A stretch of 47,827 bases of DNA, taken from the NCBI GenBank assembly GCA_020344755.1, contig CP070829.1, positions 1,108,771 through 1,156,597 on the forward strand, in the 5' to 3' direction. The notes under the pieces were generated by a model that was given only the letters and a program-made list of their open reading frames with translations, ran no database searches and had not been told where the DNA came from. The position numbers and the translations under genes are program-made. Origin of the DNA: Gemmatimonadales bacterium. GTDB taxonomy: Bacteria > Gemmatimonadota > Gemmatimonadetes > Longimicrobiales > Gaopeijiaceae. Shown here piece after piece: positions 1 through 9,966 of the stretch; positions within the stretch are counted from its first letter, which is position 1, and the number at the start of each line of letters is the position of its first letter.

Positions 1-18
1 GGCCGGATCGATCCGGCC
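1..18. repeat. Perfect 18-base palindrome at the window edge
   Basis: Bases 1-18 read the same on both strands (GGCCGGATCGATCCGGCC). The palindrome lies downstream of the first FKBP gene and may be part of a terminator hairpin or a protein site cut by the window edge. No run of T is visible on the side that can be read. Confidence 0.3.
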
Positions 19-81
19 CGCCCCTCGTGGTTACCGCCTGGAAGACGGACTCCACCGAAGCTCCACCCGGGGAAACGGGGA

Positions 82-555
82 TCAGGCGGGAACGGCTCCG
101 GTGATGAGCTCCACCTCGAAGACGAGCACCGAATGGGGCGGGACCCGGCTGGTCCCCCGGCTTCCGTACGCCAGCTCCGAGGGGATCACGATCTTCCGGA
201 TCTCTCCGACGCGCATCCCGGACACGCCCAGCTCGAAACCCGGGATCACCTGATTGGCGCCGAAGGTGAAACCGAGCTCGCCCGAGTCTACCTCCGTTCC
301 GTCGGGGAGCCAGAGCGTGTAGGCCACCGTGACATCCCCCTCGGTGACACTGAGCCCCTCACCCTCCTGGGTGGTCTGCACGTAGACCCCCGAATCCAGC
401 ATGGTCATCTGGTCGAGGTCGATCCCGAGAGCGGGGGCGAAGTTGACATCCTCGGGGTACCGGGGGCCAAGGGGATCGTCCCCACAGGACGCCAGGAGCG
501 CGAGGAGTACGAGGCCGAGCGGGATTCGGCGGCGTGCGGCTTTGGACGGTCTCAT
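82..555 (-). CDS. FKBP-type peptidyl-prolyl isomerase, lipoprotein
   Basis: A 157-residue protein with a positively charged N-terminus (MRPSKAARRR), a hydrophobic stretch and a lipobox ending LLASC, so it should be lipidated at Cys24 and sit in the periplasm or on the outer membrane. The C-terminal 90 residues are an FKBP domain, with VIPGFELGVSGMRVGE, the AYGSRG loop and the final VLVFEVELI strand. This family catalyses cis-trans isomerisation of prolyl bonds during folding of exported proteins. A shorter paralogue lies directly upstream in the same direction, so the pair looks like a tandem duplication. The start is the ATG just before the signal peptide. Confidence 0.9.
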   Translation of the reverse strand: MRPSKAARRRIPLGLVLLALLASCGDDPLGPRYPEDVNFAPALGIDLDQMTMLDSGVYVQTTQEGEGLSVTEGDVTVAYTLWLPDGTEVDSGELGFTFGANQVIPGFELGVSGMRVGEIRKIVIPSELAYGSRGTSRVPPHSVLVFEVELITGAVPA

Positions 556-652
556 CGTGTCACTTGGATTCGGGTTCGCGGGCGCACCATGCGGTCACTG
601 GATCGTGGTACGCCAGTGCCGCCGCTGGGTTTCCCCAAGGCCCCGCCGAGGG

Positions 653-1120
653 TCACCGCACGTCCAGGAGCTGCACCTCGAATACCAGCGTGCTGTTCCC
701 CGGTACGTTGGGGGTCCCACGACTCCCGTAGGCCAGCCCCGGGCGAACCACCAGCCGGCGCCGCCCCCCCACCTTCATCCCGGGGATGCCTTGGTTCCAC
801 CCCCGGATCACCTCGCTCCCCCCAAGCCGCATGGTGAACGGGTCCCCTCCAACACTGGTGTCCACCACCGACCCATCGGGGAGCCACGTGGCGTAATGGA
901 GGGTGACCAGACTGTTGCTCCGGGCGACAGGACCTGCGCCCTCCGCCAGGTCCTGGAGGTAGAGGCCCGACGGCGTCCGCTCCATGGCCTCGAGATCCAC
1001 CTCCAGCTCCGGGGCGAAGTCCACCTGGGCCGGATCCGCCACCGTCCCCTCCCAAGGGCCCGTGGCGCAACCGGTGCTCGCCACGAGCGCCACGGCGATC
1101 ACGGCGAGGGGCCCGGGCAT
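653..1120 (-). CDS. FKBP-type peptidyl-prolyl isomerase, second lipoprotein paralogue
   Basis: From the ATG at 1120 the protein has 155 residues. It has a short hydrophobic signal, a lipobox ending VASTGC, then an FKBP domain with VIRGWNQGIPGMKVGG, LAYGSRG and STLVFEVQLLDV. Its architecture matches the downstream FKBP gene. The start is uncertain: the frame stays open upstream through a 33-base tandem repeat, and each repeat copy offers an in-frame GTG (for example at 1135 and 1168). The GTG at 1135 would add an Arg before the hydrophobic core, which suits a signal peptide better. The periplasmic prolyl isomerase role is from the family. Confidence 0.85.
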   Translation of the reverse strand: MPGPLAVIAVALVASTGCATGPWEGTVADPAQVDFAPELEVDLEAMERTPSGLYLQDLAEGAGPVARSNSLVTLHYATWLPDGSVVDTSVGGDPFTMRLGGSEVIRGWNQGIPGMKVGGRRRLVVRPGLAYGSRGTPNVPGNSTLVFEVQLLDVR

Positions 1121-1238
1121 CCGACACGCGATCACGGCGACGGGCCTGGGCAACTGGGCTCCGATCACGGCGACGGGCTCGAGCACTCGGGCTCCGATCA
1201 CTTGGAACGGCGTGGGAGTCCAGGCTCCGATCGCGGCC
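1097..1238. repeat. 33-base tandem repeat, four copies plus a partial fifth
   Basis: Copies begin with GATC at 1097, 1130, 1163, 1196 and 1229, exactly 33 bases apart. Copies 2 and 3 are closest (shared GATCACGGCGACGGGC), copy 4 has drifted, and the fifth is cut off near the amidohydrolase stop. The array fills the space between the amidohydrolase and the second FKBP gene and runs into the FKBP signal peptide. Because 33 is a multiple of three, it keeps the FKBP frame open on the minus strand and encodes 11-residue units beginning VI. Confidence 0.85.
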
Positions 1239-1239
1239 C

Positions 1240-3015
1240 TCACGAACCCTCCCGCTCGAACACGATCCCTCCCCCCACCACGGTGAAGAGCACCTGGACG
1301 TCCTTCAACTCGGCGGGGTCCACCTGGAAGAGGTCCCGGTCCAGGACCACCAGGTCGGCCAGGAAGCCCGGGGCCACCCTTCCCTTGCGGTCCTCCTCCC
1401 CGGCCACCCAGGCGTTGTTCACCGTGTAGGCCCTGAGGGCCGTCTCCACATCGATCCGCTCCTCGGGATACCACCCGCCTTCGGGCGTCCCCTCCAGCGT
1501 CTGGCGGGTGACCGCCGCGTAGATGCCCTGGAGGGGATTGACGGTGTACCAGGCTGCGTTGGTGCCGGGCCAGTCACTCCCGAAGGAGAGAAGCACGCCG
1601 GCATCGTGCAGGGTCCGGAAGGCATAGGCCCACCGGGATCGGTCGCCGATACGCTCCGCCATCCACCGCATGTCGTCGATGGTGTGGTAGGGCTGCATTT
1701 CCGCGATGATCCCGAGTTCGGCCTGGCGCGCAGCGGTGGCAGGGCCCTGGATCACCTGGTTGTGGATGATGGCGAAGCGCCGATCCTGCCGGGGACCATT
1801 GGCCGCCATGACCCGGGCCATGACGTCCACGATGGAGTCGATGGCCTCGTCTCCGATAGCATGCACCCGGGGGTTGAAGCCCGCCCTGTCCGCACCCAGG
1901 AGGAGCGCCTCCATGTTCCCGGGCGGATCCATCCCCGACCCGTTTCCCGTGACGTACCCGGTGTTGGACGCGTCCCTCCACTGGCCCCGGACCCCGGTGG
2001 TCCGGTAGGGCTCGTAGAACCGGGCCTGGGAGTTGCCCATGATGCCGTCCACGAACCCCTTGAGGCCCTGGTATCGGATCCAGTCGTCCCCGAAGCCCTC
2101 GGTGATTCCCGAGTCCCGCATCTCGTCCCAGGTATCCAGGACCATGCGCATGTTCACCCGCGCCGTGAGCTCCCCCGATTCCCGCAGGCGCTCGTACACC
2201 TCCACCTGGCTCGGCGGGGTGATGTCGAAGAAGGTGGTGACCCCGTACTGCGCCAGGTCTGCCAGAGCGGCCCGGGCCTCCGCCAGCCGCTGCTCCATGG
2301 TCTTGGGGGGGATGGCGGCCCGGATCCGGGATGCGGCGGCAGAGGATACCCGGCCCGTGGCTCGGCCATCTTCGCACTCCACCCCCTCCCACCCGCACGC
2401 CGCGCCGGCGGCGTCCAGCGCCGCACCGTTGGCCAGGTACAGGCTGCGGTCCCAGTTCCAGAGAAGCGCCGGGTGATCCGCGCTCACCGGATCGATCACC
2501 GACCGGTCGGGCCGGAACTCCTCGTTCCGGCCACCGGGATCGTCGCCCGCCTCACCGGTGGAACTCATGGACCACTGGGCGTACGCTCCCCACATCCCCC
2601 CCACCATCCACGCACCGGGCGGGAGGCGCTCCGCGGTGGACCGGACCTCCTCCGCCAGGCTCTCGGCGTCGTCCACCTCCAGGAGGTTCACCCCCAGGAG
2701 GAGCTCTCCGGCCCGATTGAAATGGGTGTGGTTGTCGATGAACCCGGGGGTCACCAGGCCCCCTTCGAGCTCGAGAAACCGGGTTCCCTCGCCCCCCAGC
2801 ACCCGGACTTCCGATGCCGGTCCCACGGCGAGAATCCGGTCGCCGGAGATGGCCACCGCTTCGGCCCAGGGTGCGTCCATGTCCCCGGTCCAGACCCGGG
2901 CTCCGGTCACGATGAGGTCGGCACCCCCCTCGTCCCCACCCCACCCCTGGCGAAGAACCCAGAGCCCGACGGCGAGGGCCACGACGACGGCGAAGAGCTG
3001 GACGATCCTGGGCAT
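1240..3015 (-). CDS. Exported amidohydrolase family protein (YtcJ-like)
   Basis: From the ATG at 3015 the protein has 591 residues. Residues 1-22 form one hydrophobic segment (IVQLFAVVVALAVGLWVL), so it is secreted or membrane-tethered. An amidohydrolase-3 fold follows, with GFIDNHTHFN carrying the HxH metal motif, HAIGDEAID later, and SFGSDWPG near the C-terminus providing the usual metal-binding His and Asp. It ends with the typical VAPGFLADLVVLD strand. The family hydrolyses amide or related C-N bonds, but the substrate cannot be read from sequence. It follows the acyltransferase gene by about 115 bases. The longer open frame upstream overlaps that gene and is not used. Confidence 0.88.
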   Translation of the reverse strand: MPRIVQLFAVVVALAVGLWVLRQGWGGDEGGADLIVTGARVWTGDMDAPWAEAVAISGDRILAVGPASEVRVLGGEGTRFLELEGGLVTPGFIDNHTHFNRAGELLLGVNLLEVDDAESLAEEVRSTAERLPPGAWMVGGMWGAYAQWSMSSTGEAGDDPGGRNEEFRPDRSVIDPVSADHPALLWNWDRSLYLANGAALDAAGAACGWEGVECEDGRATGRVSSAAASRIRAAIPPKTMEQRLAEARAALADLAQYGVTTFFDITPPSQVEVYERLRESGELTARVNMRMVLDTWDEMRDSGITEGFGDDWIRYQGLKGFVDGIMGNSQARFYEPYRTTGVRGQWRDASNTGYVTGNGSGMDPPGNMEALLLGADRAGFNPRVHAIGDEAIDSIVDVMARVMAANGPRQDRRFAIIHNQVIQGPATAARQAELGIIAEMQPYHTIDDMRWMAERIGDRSRWAYAFRTLHDAGVLLSFGSDWPGTNAAWYTVNPLQGIYAAVTRQTLEGTPEGGWYPEERIDVETALRAYTVNNAWVAGEEDRKGRVAPGFLADLVVLDRDLFQVDPAELKDVQVLFTVVGGGIVFEREGS

Positions 3016-3130
3016 GGGCGTGCTACCGGGGTGTGGGGTCACCGGGGCCGACGAGCCGGTCTCGATTCGGGAGACTAGGCGTCGAGACCGCAACGCTGCA
3101 AGGACGACGGGGGCTCGGCGGGTCGCCCCG

Positions 3131-4336
3131 TCAGATCTTCCAGACCCATCCGCGGCGGTACATCCACCAGAGCACCACCCACCACCCGGCCACCCAGACC
3201 ACGGCGTGGAGCAGCGAAGTGAATTCCGGGGACCCGAGTGGGGCAAACCCCCGGGAGTAGATGACCCCCGACAGGGGACCGGCCCCGCCATCCGGCAGAG
3301 GCACGCGGATGAGTCCCAGCGTCTTGGCCAGGAGCCCGCTTCCCACGTACACCGTGATGGCGTTCACACCATAGATCTCCAGCGCCCTCACCCACCTCCC
3401 AGCCGCTCCCGCTTCACCGTGGGGTGGTCGATCGTCGACCCAGGCGTGCAGGAGTCCAAGGATGACGAAGGCGGTGCCCCCGGTGAAGAGCACGTAGGAC
3501 GAGGTCCAGAGCTGCTTGTTGATGGGGAAGGACTGCCCCCAGAGCCACCCGGCCAGCGTCAGGACCACTCCCCAGAAGACGAGCCAGGGCGCCGCAGGGA
3601 CGGGGCTCGTTCCCTCTCCGGATCGGGTCCACCGCAACTTCTCCCCGGCCCAGATCCCCAGCAGAACCGTCACCAGAGCCGGCAGCGTGGAGAGCACGCC
3701 TTCGGGGTCCCATTCCCGGTTCGCCGCGGACCAGAGGTGATCCCCCAGGACGGCCCGGTCGACCCAAGCCGCCAGAGTCGCGGCCGGGGGCTCGAGGACC
3801 CCGGCGATTCCCGTACCGGGCACGGGGACCAGCTCCAGGACCGCCCAGTATCCCAACAGGAGGACCCCTGCCAGGACTGCGCGACCTCGGGAGCGGAGCC
3901 ACAGGAAGGCCATCACACCCAGGAAGTAACAGACACCGATGCGCTGGAGGACCCCGGGGATGCGGAGCTGAGAGAAATCGCGGAAGCCCAGATCCGGGTT
4001 CAACCGGATGAAGGGCCAGGCCGCCATGAGGAGTCCCAGTCCCACCAGGATCGACGCCCGCTTTCCGGCCTTCCAGACGATGGCCCTTCGGTCCGCCCCG
4101 GCCTCCAGACGGCGCCCGAGGGCCAGGGAGATGGCCACGCCCACGATGAACAGGAAGTACGGGAAGACCAGATCCGTGGGGGTCCACCCGTGCCATTCGG
4201 CGTGGCGGAAGGGGGGATAGATGGCCGCCCACGTCCCCGGATTGTTCACGAGGATCATCCCGGCGATGGTGGCCCCCCGAAAGGCATCCAGGGACCGGAG
4301 CCGGCCCCGGGGTGCAGACCCGGACTCCACCGGCAT
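3131..4336 (-). CDS. NagX-like membrane acyltransferase (heparan-alpha-glucosaminide N-acetyltransferase family)
   Basis: A 401-residue multi-spanning membrane protein. It opens with the family signature RLRSLDAFRGATIAGMILVN and continues with HGWTPTDLVFPYFLFIVG, which carries the conserved His before the second helix. About ten further hydrophobic segments follow. Relatives transfer acyl groups from cytoplasmic acyl-CoA to amino sugars across the membrane, or are described as NagX transporters; which applies here is open. The start at 4336 lies 5 bases after the sdhB stop, so the gene is very likely cotranscribed with sdhCAB, although no metabolic link is obvious. Confidence 0.85.
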   Translation of the reverse strand: MPVESGSAPRGRLRSLDAFRGATIAGMILVNNPGTWAAIYPPFRHAEWHGWTPTDLVFPYFLFIVGVAISLALGRRLEAGADRRAIVWKAGKRASILVGLGLLMAAWPFIRLNPDLGFRDFSQLRIPGVLQRIGVCYFLGVMAFLWLRSRGRAVLAGVLLLGYWAVLELVPVPGTGIAGVLEPPAATLAAWVDRAVLGDHLWSAANREWDPEGVLSTLPALVTVLLGIWAGEKLRWTRSGEGTSPVPAAPWLVFWGVVLTLAGWLWGQSFPINKQLWTSSYVLFTGGTAFVILGLLHAWVDDRPPHGEAGAAGRWVRALEIYGVNAITVYVGSGLLAKTLGLIRVPLPDGGAGPLSGVIYSRGFAPLGSPEFTSLLHAVVWVAGWWVVLWWMYRRGWVWKI

Positions 4337-4341
4337 CCCGT

Positions 4342-5105
4342 TCAGACCGCCGCCTCGTCGGGGCGGTCCATGAGGGTCGCCTTGAAGAGATCCCTGTTCA
4401 GCTGCGCGATGTAGTCCACGCTGATGCCCTTCGGACACGCGTTCTGACAGGCTCCATGGTTCGTGCAGTTCCCGAAACCCTCCGAGTCGTGGGTGTCCAC
4501 CATGCTCAGGACCCGCTCGTACCGCTCCGGCTGGCCCTGCGGTAACCGCGCCAACTGGGTCACCTTCGCGGCGGTGAAGAGCATGGCCGAGGCGTTGGGA
4601 CACGCCGCCACGCAGGCGCCACAGCCGATGCAGGCCGCGGCATCGAAGGCCTCGTCGGCCCACTCCTTACCGATGGGCACCGCGTTGGCGTCCGGTGCGC
4701 TCCCGGTCCGGATGGAGACATATCCGCCAGCCTGGATGATCCGGTCGAACGCGGATCGGTCGACCACGAGGTCCTTGAGCACCGGAAATGCCCTGGCACG
4801 CCAAGGCTCGATCCAGATCTCGTCCCCGTCCTGGAAGGCGCGCATGTGGAGTTGGCACGCCGACGTGCCTTCCCAAGGGCCGTGGGGGTTCCCGTTGATC
4901 ATCATCCCGCAGGTGCCGCAGATCCCCTCTCGACAATCGTGGTCGAAGGCCACCGGCTCCTTCCCCTCGGCGATGAGCCCCTCGTTCACCACGTCGAGCA
5001 TCTCGAGGAACGACATGTGCGCGGACACGTTGTCGGCGGCGATCGTCTCGAATCCCCCCCGGACGTCGGGCGCGGACTGCCGCCAGATGTGCAGCTTCAG
5101 CTTCA

Positions 5106-5106
<1 letters not shown>
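4342..5106 (-). CDS. sdhB: Succinate dehydrogenase iron-sulfur subunit
   Basis: A 254-residue subunit that passes electrons from the flavin of SdhA to the membrane quinone site. The [2Fe-2S] cysteines lie in [10 protein letters not shown] and a later SACQLH. The C-terminal ferredoxin domain has [13 protein letters not shown] and [15 protein letters not shown] for the 4Fe and 3Fe clusters. All expected cysteines are present. Its ATG overlaps the sdhA stop as TAATG, indicating translational coupling. Length and gene order (C-A-B) fit the Bacillus/Bacteroides-type enzyme. Confidence 0.97.
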
Positions 5107-7019
<1,913 letters not shown>

Positions 7020-7034
7020 AGCTGCACCGATCCT

Positions 7035-7712
7035 TCAGGAGACCACCCCGGTGGCGACGAGCACCGGGGGGATGAGAAAGCCGACGAAGATGCCCAGGGC
7101 CAGGACCACGGCCACGGGACGCCGAAGCGGATTGTACTTGGGGTGGCTCGCGCCCAGCGTCTGGGTGACGGACCAGAGCCCGTGGTACAGGTGGAAGCAG
7201 AGGGCGGCCTGGGCCACGGCGTAGAATCCAAGGATGATGGGACTCTGGAAGGCCACTACGTAGTTGTGGTAGACGTCCCCCGCCACGAAGTCCACGTGGA
7301 CCGTCCCGGTGGTGAGATGGAGGATGTGGTAGACGACGAAGAGGGCCAGGATCACGCCGCCCCACCGCATCGTGCGTGACGCATAGGAGAACGAGAGATC
7401 CACCGTCTTCCTGTACATTCCGCTCCTGGCGGACCGGCTCGTGCCCCACAGCTGGAAGGCCGAGGCCGCGTGGAGCAGCACCGCGCCCAGGAGCACGATC
7501 CGGAAGACCCAGAGGAAGCCTTCGTGGGGGATCAGGGGATACCCGAAGTCCCGGAGGAACTCCGCATAGGCGTTGAAGGACTCGGGACCGGAAAGGACTT
7601 TCAGGTTCCCCACCATGTGTCCGACGATGAAGCCGAACAGAATGAGGCCCGAGAGGGCCATGAGGATCTTCTTCCCTACCGACGACTGGTAGAGCTTGGC
7701 GACGCGGCGCAT
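7035..7712 (-). CDS. sdhC: Succinate dehydrogenase cytochrome b subunit (b558 type)
   Basis: From the ATG at 7712 the protein has 225 residues with five hydrophobic helices, the size of the single-subunit Bacillus-type anchor. Likely haem-ligand histidines lie in FIVGHMVGN, VVYHILHLTTG and CFHLYHGLW. It anchors SdhAB and passes electrons to quinone. An upstream in-frame ATG at 7772 would add 20 residues, but that stretch runs up to the mdh terminator hairpin and lacks family similarity. MRRVAKLYQSSVGKKI is the typical N-terminus. Confidence 0.93.
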   Translation of the reverse strand: MRRVAKLYQSSVGKKILMALSGLILFGFIVGHMVGNLKVLSGPESFNAYAEFLRDFGYPLIPHEGFLWVFRIVLLGAVLLHAASAFQLWGTSRSARSGMYRKTVDLSFSYASRTMRWGGVILALFVVYHILHLTTGTVHVDFVAGDVYHNYVVAFQSPIILGFYAVAQAALCFHLYHGLWSVTQTLGASHPKYNPLRRPVAVVLALGIFVGFLIPPVLVATGVVS

Positions 7713-7773
7713 TCCATCTCCGTCGAAACCGAGACTGTGGTTGGGCCCAAGACCCGGGGCCCGGAAAGACATC

Positions 7774-7800
7774 GGGGAGAGGCCGTCCAGGCCTCTCCCC
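7774..7800 (-). terminator. Hairpin after mdh
   Basis: A perfect 11-base stem (GGGGAGAGGCC with GGCCTCTCCCC) and a 5-base loop sit just past the mdh stop and before sdhC. Only a short T-rich stretch (GTCTTTCC) follows on the minus strand, so it may terminate weakly, or protect the mdh mRNA end while letting sdhC be read through. Confidence 0.6.
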
Positions 7801-7808
7801 GTTCCCGA

Positions 7809-8738
7809 TCAGTCCAGGGCTTTCATGGACTCGCGGACGTGGTCGGCACTCTTCCCGAGTGCCGCCCGCTCGCTCTCGGTGAGTTCCACCTCCAGAATCT
7901 CCTTCAGCCCCCCAGCGCCGAGCTTGCACGGCACACCGAGGAAGATGCCGTCCTGCCCGTATTCTCCGGTCAGGTACGCCGCGCACGGGAGGATCCGATT
8001 CTTGTCCTTGACGATGGCCTCCACCATCTGCACGGCGGCCGCGGAGGGCGCATAGTATGCGCTACCCGTCTTCAGGTACCCCACGATCTCGGCACCGCCC
8101 TTTCGGGTCCGCTCCACCAGGGCGTCGATCTTCTCCTGGGGCAGGAAGTGGCTCAGCGGGATCCCGGCGATGGTGGTGCAACTCTCGAGGGGCACCATGG
8201 TGTCACCGTGGCCTCCCAGCACCAGGGCCTGGATGTCCTCCACGCTCACCCCGGCCTCCATCGCGATGAAGGACCGATACCGCGCGGTGTCCAGGACGCC
8301 GGCCATCCCGATGACGCGCTCCCGGGGGAACCCGGTAGCCTGCATGGCCACGTAGGACATGACGTCCAGGGGGTTGGAGACCATGATGATGATGGACTCC
8401 GGCGCCACCTTCGCGATCTCCTCGGAGACGCTGCGGACGATGCCGGCGTTGGTCTTGAGGAGGTCGTCGCGGCTCATCCCCGGCTTGCGGGCGATGCCGG
8501 CGGTCACCACGAAGATCTCCGACCCCCGGGCCAGCTCGTAGTCCTGGGCACCCACGATCCGGGTGTCGAAGCCCTCGATGGGCGCGCTCTCCCACTGGTC
8601 GAGCCCCTTCCCCTGGGGGATTCCGTCGGCGATGTCGACGAGGACGACGTGCCGGGCGAGTTCCTTCTCTGCGATTCGCTGTGCGGCGGTGGCGCCCACA
8701 TGTCCGGCGCCGACGACCGTGATCTTGTTGAAGCTCAT
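7809..8738 (-). CDS. mdh: Malate dehydrogenase, LDH-like type
   Basis: A 309-residue NAD-dependent enzyme that interconverts malate and oxaloacetate in the TCA cycle. The N-terminus has the dinucleotide motif [13 protein letters not shown] with the acidic VLVDIAD. The substrate-specificity loop is [12 protein letters not shown], whose Arg residues mark malate rather than lactate use. The catalytic His is in [11 protein letters not shown]. The ATG at 8738 is the first that fits the family; the open frame upstream crosses the promoter region. It is the next gene upstream of sdhCAB, separated by a hairpin. Confidence 0.96.
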   Translation of the reverse strand: MSFNKITVVGAGHVGATAAQRIAEKELARHVVLVDIADGIPQGKGLDQWESAPIEGFDTRIVGAQDYELARGSEIFVVTAGIARKPGMSRDDLLKTNAGIVRSVSEEIAKVAPESIIIMVSNPLDVMSYVAMQATGFPRERVIGMAGVLDTARYRSFIAMEAGVSVEDIQALVLGGHGDTMVPLESCTTIAGIPLSHFLPQEKIDALVERTRKGGAEIVGYLKTGSAYYAPSAAAVQMVEAIVKDKNRILPCAAYLTGEYGQDGIFLGVPCKLGAGGLKEILEVELTESERAALGKSADHVRESMKALD

Positions 8739-8833
8739 GGACTCGTTGGATTCGTCGGTCCCTGGAGGGGGTCCACGCCGGGTGAGAAGTGAGGCTGGAA
8801 CGACGTGGCGGGGGCCGATGTTCGGCCTGGCGG

Positions 8834-8863
8834 AACCTATTTTTTCCGGGTGGGGGGTGTCAA
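8834..8863 (-). promoter_or_regulatory. Candidate sigma-70-type promoter for mdh
   Basis: On the minus strand TTGACA (8858-8863) is followed after 18 bases by TAGGTT (8834-8839). The -35 box matches consensus fully and the -10 box matches 3 of 6. It predicts a leader of about 90 bases before the mdh ATG. The -35 box lies inside one of two related imperfect palindromes. Confidence 0.5.
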
Positions 8864-8909
8864 CGTGACCCACCCCATTTCATCGGCGTGGGGTGCCAAG
8901 GTGACCCAC
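8850..8909. repeat. Pair of direct repeats that are also dyads, upstream of mdh
   Basis: Copy A spans 8888-8909 and copy B 8850-8873. Both read GTGGGG(GG)TG(C/T)CAA(G/C)GTGACCCAC on the plus strand. Each has GTGGG and CCCAC arms, so each is an imperfect palindrome about 22-24 bases long, with 36-38 bases between equivalent points. Copy B overlaps the candidate -35 box. The layout resembles two operators for a dimeric regulator, but no regulator is identified. Confidence 0.6.
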
Positions 8910-8936
8910 GCTGGAGGCGGCGCCGGAGGGGGGAGG

Positions 8937-9965
8937 TCAGCCCCCGGTCTGGGACAGCGCCACGAGGCCTCCGGAACCGGCGTCGCTCCCCGGGACCAGG
9001 TCGTGCCGCTCCGGCTTGATCCGGAGCGTCTCGCGGATTGCCGGCTCCAGGGGCTTCCCGGCGCGCAGAAGTGCCCGGAGGTCCGTCTGCAGCTCGCCGA
9101 AAAGACAGGGACGGAGTTGCCCGTCCGCCGTCAGCCGCAGTCGATTGCAGCGGTCGCAGAAGTTGTGGCTCATGGGGGTGATGACCCCCACCGTCCCCGG
9201 CGCGCCCGGAAAGCGGTAGTAGGTAGCCGGCCCGTTGCCCGCGGGGCCCTCCACCGGCTCGAGCTGCCCCAACTCCCTCACGCGGTCCAGCGCCTCGCGG
9301 CAGGAGACGAACTGATTCGCCGAGATGTCGAGGTTCGCGGTGGTCGGCATGACCTCGATGAACCGGACGTGCCAGGGGCGATCCCGGGTGATGGCGGCGA
9401 AGTCGTGGATCTCGTCGTCGTTGTGTCCACGCATGAGGACGACGTTGACCTTGAGGGGCTGGAAGCCCATGCGCTCCGCGGCATCGAGCCCGTCCATGAT
9501 CCGCGGAAAGGAGTCGGGTCTCCGGGCGATGGCGTCGACCCGTTCCGGGCGCAACGAATCCAGTGACACATTCACCCGCGTGAGTCCGGCGTCCCTGAGT
9601 GCCTCCGCCTGGTCGCCCAGGAGGACGGCATTGGTGGTGAGGGCCAGGTCCTCGATTCCCGGGATCGCCGACAGCATCGCCACCAGGTCGGGAAGGTCCC
9701 GGCGGACCAGTGGCTCACCTCCCGTGATCCGGATCCTGCGCAGCCCCATGGGCGCCATGGCGGCCACGATCCGGCGGATCTCCTCGTAGCTCAATAGCTG
9801 GTCCCGTTTGAGCCAGGGGAGACCCTCCAGCGGCATGCAGTAGACACAGCGCAGGTTGCACTTGTCCGTCACGGAGATGCGCAGGTATTCGATGCGCCGC
9901 CCGAACCCGTCCACCATCGGCGCCGGATCGGGCACCACCGGCAATTCCCCCTCCCTCGGCGGCAC
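8937..9965 (-). CDS. moaA: GTP 3',8-cyclase (molybdenum cofactor biosynthesis)
   Basis: A radical-SAM enzyme for the first step of molybdopterin synthesis. The 4Fe-4S/SAM motif is CNLRCVYC after YLRISVTDK, the SAM-binding ITGGEPL follows, and the second cluster cysteines are in HNFCDRCNRLRL and the later PCLFG. It normally ends in a GG tail needed for activity; here it ends SQTGG. I chose the GTG at 9965 (342 residues) because GGAGG lies 8 bases upstream. An ATG at 9917 (326 residues) is the alternative. It follows moaE with a short overlap. Confidence 0.9.
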   Translation of the reverse strand: MPPREGELPVVPDPAPMVDGFGRRIEYLRISVTDKCNLRCVYCMPLEGLPWLKRDQLLSYEEIRRIVAAMAPMGLRRIRITGGEPLVRRDLPDLVAMLSAIPGIEDLALTTNAVLLGDQAEALRDAGLTRVNVSLDSLRPERVDAIARRPDSFPRIMDGLDAAERMGFQPLKVNVVLMRGHNDDEIHDFAAITRDRPWHVRFIEVMPTTANLDISANQFVSCREALDRVRELGQLEPVEGPAGNGPATYYRFPGAPGTVGVITPMSHNFCDRCNRLRLTADGQLRPCLFGELQTDLRALLRAGKPLEPAIRETLRIKPERHDLVPGSDAGSGGLVALSQTGG

Positions 9966-9966
9966 C

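Noticed and set aside
1097..1238. The 33-base repeat as a CRISPR array
   Set aside because: The units are directly adjacent with no unique spacers, and there are no cas genes. It is a simple tandem repeat.
653..1474. Using the full open frame upstream of the second FKBP gene as its N-terminus
   Set aside because: The extra residues run through the tandem repeat and into the amidohydrolase gene, and would place the lipobox 136 residues into the protein.
2558..4414. Long plus-strand open frame (618 codons) antisense to the amidohydrolase and acyltransferase genes
   Set aside because: High GC leaves antisense frames open by chance. The product is Pro/Arg/Ser-rich with no family pattern, while the minus strand has clear genes.
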